Source: Rhodobacterales bacterium (GTDB taxonomy: Bacteria > Pseudomonadota > Alphaproteobacteria > Caulobacterales > Hyphomonadaceae). From it: a DNA stretch of 64,000 nt. Below the pieces are notes generated by a model. It had not been told where the DNA came from. It did no database searches and was given only the letters and a program-made list of their open reading frames with translations. A program made the position numbers and the translations under genes. The stretch lies in assembly GCA_014763715.1 (NCBI GenBank), contig JACXUV010000013.1:50365-114364 (forward strand), given 5' to 3'. How positions within the stretch are numbered: the stretch's first letter is position 1; each line of letters starts with the position of its first letter. This document shows, in pieces, positions 17,742-27,328 of the stretch.

Positions 17742-18677
17742 TTAGCGGTCGAAGAGTTTCGAGACGCTTTCCTCGTTCGCAATGCGGCGGATGGCTTCGC
17801 CAAGCAGCGGGGCAATCGGCAGGATGCGGATGGATTTCGACTTGAGCGCTTCCTTGGATGGCTCGATCGTGTCGGTCATGACCAGCTCGTCGAGCACCGA
17901 TTTCTCGATCCGCTCCACCGCATTGCCCGACAGGACACCGTGGGTGACATAGGCCGAGACGGATTTCGCGCCGGATTCCTTCAGGGCCGCGGCCGCATTG
18001 GCCAGCGTGCCGCCGGAGTCGCACATGTCGTCCAGCATGATGCAGCGCTTGCCGCTGACATCGCCGATGATGTTCATCACTTCCGACTTGCCAGCCTCAG
18101 GGCGGCGCTTGTCAACGATGGCGAGATCTGCGTCGAGCCGCTTGGCAAGCGAACGTGCGCGCACCACGCCGCCGACATCCGGCGAGACGACGATCAGCTT
18201 GTCCTTGCCGAAGCGTTCCTTGATGTCGTCCACCATGACCGGGCTGCCGAACAGGTTGTCGGTCGGGATGTCGAAGAAACCCTGGATCTGGCCGGCATGC
18301 AGGTCGACGGTGAGAACACGGTCAGCGCCGGCAGCGGAGATCAGGTTGGCGACCAGCTTGGCCGAGATCGGCGTGCGGCCATCGGTTTTCCGGTCCTGGC
18401 GGGCATAGCCGAAATAGGGGATCACAGCCGTGATGCGCCGGGCTGAGGCGCGCCGCAGCGCATCCATCATGATTAGCAGCTGCATCAGATTGTCGTTGGC
18501 GGGGTAGGAGGTAGACTGGATGACGAAGACATCCTCGCCGCGGACGTTCTCGTCGATGCGGACGAAAATCTCCTGGTCCGCAAAGGTTTTCACCTCAGAG
18601 CGGGTCAGTCGCATGTCCAGATAGTCGGCAATGGCTTCGGCCAGCGGGCGGTTTGCGTTGCAGGCGAGAAGTTTCAT
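17742..18677 (-). CDS. prs: Ribose-phosphate pyrophosphokinase
   Basis: PRPP synthetase motifs [38 protein letters not shown]. Confidence 0.97.
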   Translation of the reverse strand: MKLLACNANRPLAEAIADYLDMRLTRSEVKTFADQEIFVRIDENVRGEDVFVIQSTSYPANDNLMQLLIMMDALRRASARRITAVIPYFGYARQDRKTDGRTPISAKLVANLISAAGADRVLTVDLHAGQIQGFFDIPTDNLFGSPVMVDDIKERFGKDKLIVVSPDVGGVVRARSLAKRLDADLAIVDKRRPEAGKSEVMNIIGDVSGKRCIMLDDMCDSGGTLANAAAALKESGAKSVSAYVTHGVLSGNAVERIEKSVLDELVMTDTIEPSKEALKSKSIRILPIAPLLGEAIRRIANEESVSKLFDR

Positions 18678-18769
18678 GTCGGCATTGACCCTGTGCTGCC
18701 CCGGATGGCGACGCTTTTGTAACACGGAGCGGCGAGTCGCAACCGGACTCTGGCACTGAATGCAGATTT

Positions 18770-19549
18770 TTACGGTTCAAGCAGGATGACTGAGGCATTT
18801 CGGCCATAGTCCGGCTCGCCGCGATGGTTGCGGCGCCGGTTGGAGAAATAGCCATCTTCCAGCGCGCAGGTGTCGAGGGCGAGATCGGCGACGTGGCCGA
18901 TGTCCATGGCGGCGAGGCTGGCGCGGCAATAGCCGGGCAGGTCGAAATGGAAGCGGTCGCCCTTGCCCTTGATGAAGAGGTGTTCGCTGGCCGGGGAGAC
19001 TTCGAGGAAGGTATCGCGGAATTCCGGGCCGACTTCATAGCTCGCCTGTCCGATCGTCGGGCCGATGGCGGCGCGGATGCGGCCGGGCTCTGCGCCAAGC
19101 TCGGTCATCGAGGCGATGGTGGATTCCAGCACGCCGCCGAGTGCCCCCTTCCAGCCGGCATGGGCGGCACCGATCACGCGGGCCTCGGCATCGGCGAAGA
19201 GAACCGGCGTGCAGTCGGCGGTCAGGATGCAGAGCGCGAGGCCCGGCACAGTGGTGACCATGGCATCGGCCTGCGGACGCGCATCCGTCCAGGCTTTGGT
19301 AACGTGCACGACATCGGCCGAATGGATCTGGTGGCAGGAGAGCAGGGCGCTGGCGCCCATGGCCGCGGAAATGCGGGCCCGGTTTTCTGCCACGGCGGAC
19401 GGATCATCATCGGAGCCCGGCCCGGCATTGAGGCTGGCATAGATGCCGCCGGAAACGCCGCCCCGCTTACCGAAGAAGCCGTGGCGCACGCCCTTCAGGC
19501 CGGCAAGGCCGGGGGCGGTTTCGAAAGGGGACGGGGCTGTTTCGGTCAT
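18770..19549 (-). CDS. pgeF: PgeF/YfiH-family multicopper polyphenol oxidase-like protein
   Basis: [37 protein letters not shown] motifs. Confidence 0.9.
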   Translation of the reverse strand: MTETAPSPFETAPGLAGLKGVRHGFFGKRGGVSGGIYASLNAGPGSDDDPSAVAENRARISAAMGASALLSCHQIHSADVVHVTKAWTDARPQADAMVTTVPGLALCILTADCTPVLFADAEARVIGAAHAGWKGALGGVLESTIASMTELGAEPGRIRAAIGPTIGQASYEVGPEFRDTFLEVSPASEHLFIKGKGDRFHFDLPGYCRASLAAMDIGHVADLALDTCALEDGYFSNRRRNHRGEPDYGRNASVILLEP

Positions 19550-19596
19550 GCGTCAGGCGTGCTGTGCCGCGCGCCGCCTGTCAAGTTGCGGGCAGG

Positions 19597-20538
19597 TTAT
19601 GGGGCCGTGCCGGCGTCCGGCTCCACATAGCGGGCCGGGACGGGCAGGGTGCAGATGTCCACCACGTCCGGCGGTGTGTGGACGAAGGCGCTGACACCGG
19701 AATAGTCGCGCTTGCTTTCCTTCAGGGCTTCCCATTCCGGGCTCGGCGTCTTCATGACTTCGAAGGCCGGGCGCGTGTCCGCCGGAAGGTCTGCTGCGAC
19801 ATGGGCCGCGATGATCATGTTGGGATTGAGCATCGAGGCGCGGTATTGCGACATCTGATAGGCGAGCGGGGCATCCTCGCCGAAGAGGGCCGCGGTTTCC
19901 TCTTCATTGAAGGGCTCGACGCGCTGCAGGCGGCTGACCACGTCCATGCCGTCAATCACGCGGCCGACAATCGTGTAGTTCCGGTCGAGATAACGGCGCG
20001 GCTGCAGCGGGATGTAGATTTCCGTCCGCCCGGTGTCCGGGACATCATCGCGGGCAATGCCGACCATGCCGGGGCAATTGAGCAGCCATTCCTGGCCATG
20101 CTGGCGCCCGGCTGGGAAGCCCTGGCGGTGGCCGACGGCCGGGGCGAACAGGTCCCCATTGCCGAAACCGTCAAAGCCCCCGGGATCGGCCTCGCGTTCC
20201 GCCTCCAGTGGAAGGGCAGGCCGGTCTTTCAGGATCTGGTCGAACTCCTTGCCGGCCTGGGCGACATGGTTCTCCACCACGCGGTAGAAGTACTCGCCAT
20301 CATAATACCCGCTCCGCACCGCCTCGCGCACGGCGGCTGTATTTTCCGGGGCGGCCTCCGGGAACAGCTCGATGAAGATCACGCCATTCTGGCCAAGGTC
20401 CAGAAAGATCAGGTTCTCGGGATCGACCGGGCGCCAGTTGCTTTCCATCGCGGGCGCTTCCTGCGCCACGGCATGCAGGCCGGGCAGGGGCAGGCCGGAC
20501 AGGGTCAGGGCGAGAACGGGCAGGATCTGTTTCAGCAT
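19597..20538 (-). CDS. Cyclophilin-type peptidylprolyl isomerase, exported
   Basis: Signal peptide, IFIELFPEAAPENTAAVREAVRSGYYDGEYFYRVV. Confidence 0.85.
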   Translation of the reverse strand: MLKQILPVLALTLSGLPLPGLHAVAQEAPAMESNWRPVDPENLIFLDLGQNGVIFIELFPEAAPENTAAVREAVRSGYYDGEYFYRVVENHVAQAGKEFDQILKDRPALPLEAEREADPGGFDGFGNGDLFAPAVGHRQGFPAGRQHGQEWLLNCPGMVGIARDDVPDTGRTEIYIPLQPRRYLDRNYTIVGRVIDGMDVVSRLQRVEPFNEEETAALFGEDAPLAYQMSQYRASMLNPNMIIAAHVAADLPADTRPAFEVMKTPSPEWEALKESKRDYSGVSAFVHTPPDVVDICTLPVPARYVEPDAGTAP

Positions 20539-20581
20539 GAAGCGAAGTGTTGGCGGGAAAGGGCAGGCGGCGCAAGCGTGC

Positions 20582-21592
20582 TTAGCGCGGCGCAGGCTTC
20601 CCGGATCCGGAAAGGCGGGCGCGCGCCTGCTTGCCCAGCCAGTGCCCGGCCTGCTGGGAGGGGCGCTCGATCAGTGCCCATAAGGCAAACGAGACTGCCG
20701 CCACGGCAAGAATCGAGACAGGCAGGCGCAGGTGCGGCTGCACGAAGGCGCTGACGGCCCGCATTACCGGCAAGTGGCACAGATAAAGGGAGAAGCTGAC
20801 CAGCCCGGCGAGGCGCATGGCCCGGTTGCCAAGCAGCAGGGGAGCCAGGCGCGGAGATGTCAGGGTGAAGACTAACAGTGCCGTATAGAGTGCAAGGCGT
20901 ACACTCGGGTCTTTCCAAAGAGGCAGGTAGAAGCCGAACAGATGATGCGAAACCGCCGGAAGGCTGAGGAACAGTGCAGCCATCATCGAGGCAAAGCCTG
21001 CTTCGTGCAGCCAGCCGGGCAGGGCCTTGCCGAAGGGCGTCGCCCCCACGGCAACCACATAGCCGGCCAGGAAAAAGGGTGCATAGGGCCAGAGGTCAGT
21101 CTTGCTGCCGCCGACAGGTCCAAACAGGAAGAAGGCAAGGAAGGCCAGAAGGATGAGCAGCCGGGCCCAGGCCGGTTTTGCAAGCGTGACGAGCGGGGCC
21201 AGCAGCATGAAGGCAAGATAGTATTTCAGCTCGACCGGGATGGTCCAGAGCACCTCAACGCCTGCGCCGAGCAGGAGGTGCGCGCGCAGGTTTTCCGGTG
21301 TCACCGCATAGGAATAGACCGGCGTGAGGAATGAGACCATCACAACCAGGGCGAACAGGGGGTAGACCCGGAAGAACCTGCGGCAGGCGTAATCAGCCCA
21401 TTGCGCCAGCGACAGACGGCGGCGACCGTAAAGCCATCCCATCAGAAAGCCGGACAGGATGAAGAACAGCATCACGCCAATCTGGCCGGTGCCGGTATTT
21501 TTCGGAACAAGCCCCTGTTGGCCGGCATGGGAGTATACGACCAACAGGGCTGCCAGACCTCTCAGGCCGTCAAGTTGCTTGATGTGTTCCAT
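20582..21592 (-). CDS. Acyltransferase-3 family membrane protein
   Basis: IKQLDGLRGLAALLVVYSHAG N-terminus, many TM segments. Confidence 0.9.
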   Translation of the reverse strand: MEHIKQLDGLRGLAALLVVYSHAGQQGLVPKNTGTGQIGVMLFFILSGFLMGWLYGRRRLSLAQWADYACRRFFRVYPLFALVVMVSFLTPVYSYAVTPENLRAHLLLGAGVEVLWTIPVELKYYLAFMLLAPLVTLAKPAWARLLILLAFLAFFLFGPVGGSKTDLWPYAPFFLAGYVVAVGATPFGKALPGWLHEAGFASMMAALFLSLPAVSHHLFGFYLPLWKDPSVRLALYTALLVFTLTSPRLAPLLLGNRAMRLAGLVSFSLYLCHLPVMRAVSAFVQPHLRLPVSILAVAAVSFALWALIERPSQQAGHWLGKQARARLSGSGKPAPR

Positions 21593-21675
21593 GAAATCCG
21601 GGACGTAAGAGACTGTATGTGACTTGGCTCAGCAGCACGCTGCCTACACAAGCACATCAATCGGAGGTTTTGAAC

Positions 21676-22167
21676 ATGAATCGTCTTGAAATTGCGCGCC
21701 CGCCTTTGCCCTCAACGCCGATCATGGGCGGCTGTCATTGCGGCGCGGTGCGCTATGCGATTACTGCGCGGCCGAAGGCGGTAAATGCCTGCCATTGCGA
21801 TGATTGCAAGCGCCTCTCGGGGGCGACGTTCGGTGTGTACCTGCATGTGGCGAAGGAGGCGCTGGATGTCACCTCCGGCACGTTCGACACGTTCCGCCGG
21901 ACAGGGGGCAGCGGTGGAACGATCCCGATTGATCGGTGTACGGAGTGCGGCACGCGCATGTGGCACCTGCCGGAAGCGGCGCCTGGCCTGGTGATCCTCT
22001 GTGCCGGTACGCTGGACGATCCATCCTGGGCGGTGCCGACATCGCACATCTTCACCGAGGAGGCGGCCCTAGACGCCGTGGCCGCCAGCGATGCCCTGGT
22101 GATCGAAGCCTTTAACTCCACCCGCCAGGCCCTGTGGGACCATTTTGACAGGCTCTATCCGTCTTGA
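21676..22167 (+). CDS. GFA-family (glutathione-dependent formaldehyde-activating-like) protein
   Basis: GGCHCGAVRYAI, CHCDDCKRLSGA, CTECGTRMWH zinc-site pattern. Confidence 0.9.
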   Translation: MNRLEIARPPLPSTPIMGGCHCGAVRYAITARPKAVNACHCDDCKRLSGATFGVYLHVAKEALDVTSGTFDTFRRTGGSGGTIPIDRCTECGTRMWHLPEAAPGLVILCAGTLDDPSWAVPTSHIFTEEAALDAVAASDALVIEAFNSTRQALWDHFDRLYPS

Positions 22168-22341
22168 AACTGTCTTGAATATGGTTTGATCCAGCAGCTT
22201 GTCTGGCTTGTCCTTCTGAGGCGCCACAAAATTCGCCTAACACGCTAATTTTGGATGATTTTTTTGCGTCAAATGTTGCAATTAAGGGTTGCTGGCTGGC
22301 TGGTTATCGACGAAGCCTGAATCTTCCATGGAGGGTTGATT

Positions 22342-25206
22342 ATGGCGAAGCGGGGACTTGCCGCAGCAATGGCGGCAGTGATGTGGGTTGCGGCATGTGG
22401 CGGTGGAGGTGGCGGCACGTCCTCATCGCCCCCTCCGCCACCGCCGCCGCCAAACCAGGCCCCCACGGCCGATGCGGGTGAGGATGTCCAGCAGGATATT
22501 CCGGCGGCGGGTGTTGAGCTGGATGGGGCTGGAAGTTCCGACCCGGATGGTGAGACCCTGTCTTATCAATGGACAATTACGTCTCAGCCGGCCGGCGGAG
22601 ATGGAAGCCTGCAAAATTCGACAAGCGTGAACCCGGTTTTCCTGACCACTGTGCCCGGGGATTTCGAAATCGAGCTGGCGGTGACTGACCCTCGTGGAGC
22701 CTCTGGCTACGATACGGTACTTCTCAGCCTGACCAACACGCCTCCGACACCGGTTGCGGAAGTATCGCTTGAAACACCCGCGGTTGGTGAAGATGTCGAG
22801 TTGTCGGGACTATCCTCGACCGATCCGAACGGCCAGCCGCTGACCTACACCTGGAAACTTGAAAGCGCCCCTGCAGGGACGGCCGTTCCGGTTGATCTGA
22901 CCGGGGGTGTGCAGACAGTCGTGTTCGATCTGGAAGGGGAGTACCAGTTCTCCCTGACCGTCTCCGATGGTGTGGAAGAGGTGAAGGTGGATGCCCCGCT
23001 GATCATCGTCTCGCAATATTCCATCCGGCCGCTGAGCCAGCCTTACCGCTATCTTGCTGTCCAGCCCGGCGGCGGAAAAGTCGTGACAGCCTGGAATGCC
23101 ACGCTTGTTACCTATGATGCCGACGGCATGGAGCAGGGAAGTGTGACCCTGCCGAAAACATCGCGTTCGGTCTCTGTCTCGCCTGATGGGAAGCTGGCTA
23201 TCGTGGGTCATGAGGAAGCGGTGAGCTTCGTGGACCTTGAGGCGCAGGAGGTTCTGGCAACCTATGCCGTGGCTGCCGATATTGGCGATGTCCTCGTCAG
23301 CAATGAAGGATATGGTTATGTGTTCCCGGCAACGGATCAGTGGGTGTCGATCATTTCTGTCGATTCCCGTACCGGGACGATCAACCCCAATTCGAGCGGA
23401 TTGCACCGCGCCGGAACCCAGGTGAAAATGCACCCCAATGGCCGCAAAGGTTATGGTGCTGACAACGGGCTCTCGCCGTCGGATGTGGAGCGGTATGATT
23501 TTGCAGCGACGGGTGCCGTCTCCGTCGTCTATGATTCTCCCTATCATGGTGATTTCCCGTTCTGTGGGGATCTCTGGATTTCGGAGAGCGGGTCGCATGT
23601 CCTGACGCGGTGCGGCGTGGTTGTGCGTGCCACCGATGTGCAGAGTACGGACATGACCTATGCCATGCAGATCGACGGCATCAACGGCGTCATTGAAGAT
23701 GCGTCCTATAATGCATTCAGCAATGACTGGTTCCTTGTGGAAAGCTCGGTCGACCTGCCGGAAGCAGAGGTGCGTGTCGTCAACGCACTGTCCGGCGCTG
23801 AGAGCTACACACTGGACCTGCCGCTCTCACAAGCCACTTCCGGAAAGCAGCTTTATGCCCGGTATGTTGCAGCCAGCCAGGATGAGGAATCGGTCCTGAT
23901 CTTTGCGCAGGACCACCAGACAAATCCGCAAGAGTATTATGTGTTGAAATACAAGGCGCCTGCCGCTTCGACACTGGACCTGCCTCCTGAGGTCCGGCTT
24001 CAGAAATATTCTGCAGGCCAGACGGGGAAGCAGGTTGTCGTCGATGCGGGGGGCAGCTTCGATCCGGAAGGCATGAGCCTGTCTTTCGACTGGACACTCG
24101 TTTCGCAGCCAGATCTCAGCGACGTCGTGCCATCCGGTCTGCAGCAGGCTGCCATCCAGTTCACGCCCCTGGTTGAGGGTTTCTACGTTTTCGATGTCAC
24201 CGTCAGCGATGGAGGGAAGACGTCCGGTCCCGAGCGTGTGACCGTCTACGCCAGCGCCCAGCCTGGGTTGGATTTCTACCGGCTCGAAGGGGAAATAACG
24301 GATGCGGAGTATTCCAAGTCCCTCAATGTGCTGGCGTACATTGCAGACAATGCGCCGGTGCTGCACCTGCTGCATCTGGATGACCTTTCGGAGACACAGA
24401 TAGACTTGCCCCGGCGCGCCTACAGTGTCGGCATTTCGCCAGACGGAACGCATGCTGCCGTCTCGCATGCCGCCCTGGCGTCACTGGTCGACTTGACGGC
24501 GGAAACCGTTCTCGACACGCAGGAATACAGCCAGGATTGGGGCGACATCGTTCTGGACAGCAATCTTCGCGCTCATGTTATCCCGAATCGGGATCAACAT
24601 TCCTATTTCGTCACGCTCGACTTCGCGGCCGACAGCTATGCCTCGCTGTATGGTCCATATGCAGGCACGCGTTTGCGGATGCATCCCAACGGGGTCTGGG
24701 TCTATGGAGCCGATGTCGGGATCAGCCCGTCCGATTTCGAGAAGTGGGATGTGTCAGGGGCCACTGCTGTCTACAAGGGGGACTCGCCCTATCATGGTGA
24801 CTATCAGATCCAGTGGAATCTCTGGGTCAGTGAGGATGGGGACGACATCCTCGTCGCGGGCGGGCATTTGTTCAATGCGTCGGACGACCCGGCCGTCGAC
24901 ATGCGCTATCTCGATACTCTGCCAGGGGTTGCCTATATCGACTGGGCAGACCATTCCGCCGAAAAGAATGAATGGTTCGCCGCCGTTCCCGTTTCCGGCG
25001 ACGGCTATGAGGTTGCCATTTTCGCCGATACGGATTTTCAGCGTACAGGCACACTGGATCTGGAGATCATGCCGCCCGGCGCTGTCACCAATCCGGCGAC
25101 TCCCATTCGCTTGTTTCTGACAGATAATGGCGGTGAGGCCCTGATCCTGTCCCGCCGGAACACGGGAGAAGACCGCTACTTCCTGCAGATTTCCGATACC
25201 CCGTAA
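22342..25206 (+). CDS. Large PKD-domain / beta-propeller-like lipoprotein with internal duplication
   Basis: Lipobox WVAAC followed by GGGGGG and PPPPPPPP; PKD-like segments (LDGAGSSDPDGETLSYQWTI...; VDAGGSFDPEGMSLSFDWTL...); repeated MHPNG...YGAD.G.SPSD...SPYHGD. Confidence 0.8.
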   Translation: MAKRGLAAAMAAVMWVAACGGGGGGTSSSPPPPPPPPNQAPTADAGEDVQQDIPAAGVELDGAGSSDPDGETLSYQWTITSQPAGGDGSLQNSTSVNPVFLTTVPGDFEIELAVTDPRGASGYDTVLLSLTNTPPTPVAEVSLETPAVGEDVELSGLSSTDPNGQPLTYTWKLESAPAGTAVPVDLTGGVQTVVFDLEGEYQFSLTVSDGVEEVKVDAPLIIVSQYSIRPLSQPYRYLAVQPGGGKVVTAWNATLVTYDADGMEQGSVTLPKTSRSVSVSPDGKLAIVGHEEAVSFVDLEAQEVLATYAVAADIGDVLVSNEGYGYVFPATDQWVSIISVDSRTGTINPNSSGLHRAGTQVKMHPNGRKGYGADNGLSPSDVERYDFAATGAVSVVYDSPYHGDFPFCGDLWISESGSHVLTRCGVVVRATDVQSTDMTYAMQIDGINGVIEDASYNAFSNDWFLVESSVDLPEAEVRVVNALSGAESYTLDLPLSQATSGKQLYARYVAASQDEESVLIFAQDHQTNPQEYYVLKYKAPAASTLDLPPEVRLQKYSAGQTGKQVVVDAGGSFDPEGMSLSFDWTLVSQPDLSDVVPSGLQQAAIQFTPLVEGFYVFDVTVSDGGKTSGPERVTVYASAQPGLDFYRLEGEITDAEYSKSLNVLAYIADNAPVLHLLHLDDLSETQIDLPRRAYSVGISPDGTHAAVSHAALASLVDLTAETVLDTQEYSQDWGDIVLDSNLRAHVIPNRDQHSYFVTLDFAADSYASLYGPYAGTRLRMHPNGVWVYGADVGISPSDFEKWDVSGATAVYKGDSPYHGDYQIQWNLWVSEDGDDILVAGGHLFNASDDPAVDMRYLDTLPGVAYIDWADHSAEKNEWFAAVPVSGDGYEVAIFADTDFQRTGTLDLEIMPPGAVTNPATPIRLFLTDNGGEALILSRRNTGEDRYFLQISDTP

Positions 25207-25214
25207 CTGAAAAA

Positions 25215-25242
25215 GCGCCTGTCCGGATTATCGGGCAGGCGC
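25215..25242. terminator. Intergenic hairpin GCGCCTG...CAGGCGC
   Basis: 7-bp perfect stem extended by imperfect pairs, between convergent genes. Confidence 0.6.
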
Positions 25243-25265
25243 CTCTTCATGGAAGAGGGAGTGCC

Positions 25266-25562
25266 TCAGTAAGCGTAGTTGCTGCGGCGGCTGAGGCGGC
25301 CGGCCAGGCGATAGCGCTTGTCGTCGAGGTCGTCTTCGATGATCGAGGGGATCAGGAAGAAGTCGATGAACCACCAGACGAAACCGATCAGGAAGAAATA
25401 GGAAACGATCTGCAGCAGCGCCGTGCCCCATTTGCCGAGATAGAAGCGGTGGGCCGACAGGAAACCGAGGAAGAACCAGAGCAGGTAAGCTGCGCCGGCG
25501 CTTTTCTTCTCATTGGCGACACGTTGCTCAATATAGATCATGTCATTGGTCGAAAGGCTCAT
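25266..25562 (-). CDS. TM2-domain protein
   Basis: AYLLWFFLGFLSAHRFYLGKWGTALLQ typical TM2 motif. Confidence 0.85.
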   Translation of the reverse strand: MSLSTNDMIYIEQRVANEKKSAGAAYLLWFFLGFLSAHRFYLGKWGTALLQIVSYFFLIGFVWWFIDFFLIPSIIEDDLDDKRYRLAGRLSRRSNYAY

Positions 25563-25679
25563 GGCCCAAGTCTCCTTCTTATCGAAAAACAATATATGTG
25601 TTTTTCAGGGGGATTCCAAGGGCAGTGACGAAAAACATGAGTTATTGAGCCGGGCCGCGTGCCCTGCTAAGCGCCGCTG

Positions 25680-26537
25680 ATGTACCAGATTTCGGCAAGA
25701 GGCGCACGGGCGCCAGTGGAAGCGGCGTGGGATGCTCTGGCATGGGCAGACCCTTCGCCCGCAGGCGCGGTGGACTGCAAGGAAGACGGGCGGGGCGTCT
25801 GGCGCCTCGACGCCTTTGCGGAGACGCAGGAAGAGGCCGATGCGTGCGTGGCCATCATCGCCGAGACCAGCCCCGAGCTGAACACAAGGGTCGAGGAAGT
25901 CGTCGAGCGCGACTGGGTGACGATGTCGCTGGAAGGCCTGCCGCCGGTCTCTGCCGGTCCGTTCTTCGTTGCGGGTAGCCATGCGCTGGCAAAAATGGCG
26001 CCGGGCCGTATCCCGGTCCTGATCGAGGCGGGCCCGGCTTTCGGTACGGGGCATCACGGCACGACGCTCGGCTGCCTGCTGGCGCTGGACGATGTGCGCC
26101 GCCGCCGTGCCATCGGCAAGGTGCTGGACCTTGGCACCGGCTCCGGCGTGTTGGCGATTGCCGCGCTGAAAGCGGGCGCCACCATGGCGCTCGGCACGGA
26201 TATCGACTTCGACAGCGTGGTTGTGGCGAACGAGAATGCCAAGAAGAACAATGTGACCGGCTTCACGGCGATGCATGTCACCGGGGCGCGCCATCCGCGT
26301 ATCCGTGGGGCGGCGCCTTATGACACCGTGTTCGCGAATATCCTGATGAAGCCGCTGATCGGCCTCGCGCCGGAGATTGCGAAACTGACGGCGCCGGGTG
26401 GCACAATCATTCTTTCCGGCCTGCTGCATCATCAGGCCGGGCAGGTGCGTCAGGCCTTCGAGGGCCATGGCATCCTGTTTGTCCGCCGCATCCGCAAGGA
26501 TGGGTGGTCAACGCTGGTCATGCGCCAGAGAGACTAA
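25680..26537 (+). CDS. prmA: Ribosomal protein L11 methyltransferase
   Basis: GPAFGTGHHGTTLGCL, VLDLGTGSGVLAIAA, FANILMKPL. Confidence 0.93.
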   Translation: MYQISARGARAPVEAAWDALAWADPSPAGAVDCKEDGRGVWRLDAFAETQEEADACVAIIAETSPELNTRVEEVVERDWVTMSLEGLPPVSAGPFFVAGSHALAKMAPGRIPVLIEAGPAFGTGHHGTTLGCLLALDDVRRRRAIGKVLDLGTGSGVLAIAALKAGATMALGTDIDFDSVVVANENAKKNNVTGFTAMHVTGARHPRIRGAAPYDTVFANILMKPLIGLAPEIAKLTAPGGTIILSGLLHHQAGQVRQAFEGHGILFVRRIRKDGWSTLVMRQRD

Positions 26538-26547
26538 GCGCAACATT

Positions 26548-26727
26548 TCAGGCATGGGCGTTCCGGCGTTCCCAGCGATGTCCGCGGCGTTCCAGAAGGT
26601 GCAGGCGGTGGATATGCGTGTCGTCTGTCATTTCCTGCTCTGAAGGTTCAGGTAAGGGAGGCGGCCGTTCAGGCTTTCTGCCGCTGCGGTTGGCTGTGTT
26701 GCGGATATTCTGCAGGTCGTTTTTCAT
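26548..26727 (-). CDS. Small Arg-rich protein, unknown (paralogue of 26953-27129)
   Basis: MKNDLQNIRN...HRLHLLERRGHRWERRNAHA; C-terminus shared with the neighbouring small ORF. Confidence 0.5.
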   Translation of the reverse strand: MKNDLQNIRNTANRSGRKPERPPPLPEPSEQEMTDDTHIHRLHLLERRGHRWERRNAHA

Positions 26728-26849
26728 CGTCTGGCTCCCTTTGAGGGCCGGACGTGATGTGCGCCGCACCCAACGTCCGGCATATTTTCAGTATGAACCT
26801 CGACAGGTGAAACGTCCAGAAGAGGCGTTTTGCCCGCCCAAATAAAAAT

Positions 26850-26882
26850 CTCCCGCCGCATCCCAGGGAGGATGGGCGGGAG
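26850..26882 (-). terminator. Hairpin terminator for the minus-strand small gene
   Basis: CTCCCGCC-GCATCC...GGAT-GGGCGGGAG, followed on the minus strand by ATTTTTATTT. Confidence 0.7.
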
Positions 26883-26952
26883 AAGGGTACGCTACACTCA
26901 GGGATGGGGCCGGCTCAGGAGGTGAAGAAGCGGGCCCCGGTAGGGATCGGGA

Positions 26953-27129
26953 TCAGGCGTGCGCGGCGCGGCGAGCCCAGCGTGCCATGCGGCGGGCCAG
27001 GATCTGCGGACGGTTCACCGGCATCTGCACGGCTTCGCCGGCGATGATCGCGCGGGTGATTTCGTTGACTTCCGGGCCGCGGGTTTCTGCGGTTACGGGG
27101 CGGTCGGAGGTCATAAGATTGGTATTCAT
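26953..27129 (-). CDS. Small Arg-rich protein, unknown (paralogue of 26548-26727)
   Basis: MNTNLMTSDRPV...NRPQILARRMARWARRAAHA; followed by a clear terminator. Confidence 0.6.
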   Translation of the reverse strand: MNTNLMTSDRPVTAETRGPEVNEITRAIIAGEAVQMPVNRPQILARRMARWARRAAHA

Positions 27130-27328
27130 CAGTTTGCTTTCTTTATTCTTGCGATTTTTATTTTGCGTTCTTTTTTCGAACTCGCTGTGTCCTTCACAAC
27201 AACTTCGGAGCGGCGCCATATAGGGCGCGGAGGTAAACAAAAAAGAGGGGAAATGCCGGAAATACTATGCGATTTTGCATAGCTTCATTGCGCTTTCCTT
27301 GGGGCAGACGCAGCGGTAAGACTCCGGC

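Noticed and set aside
19564-20754. 396-aa plus-strand ORF
   Set aside because: Antisense to the cyclophilin gene; no domain recognised
27146-27190. GTTC-N7-GAAC (GTTCTTTTTTCGAAC) upstream of a small minus-strand gene
   Set aside because: Inverted rather than direct half-sites, so it does not match the alphaproteobacterial LexA box
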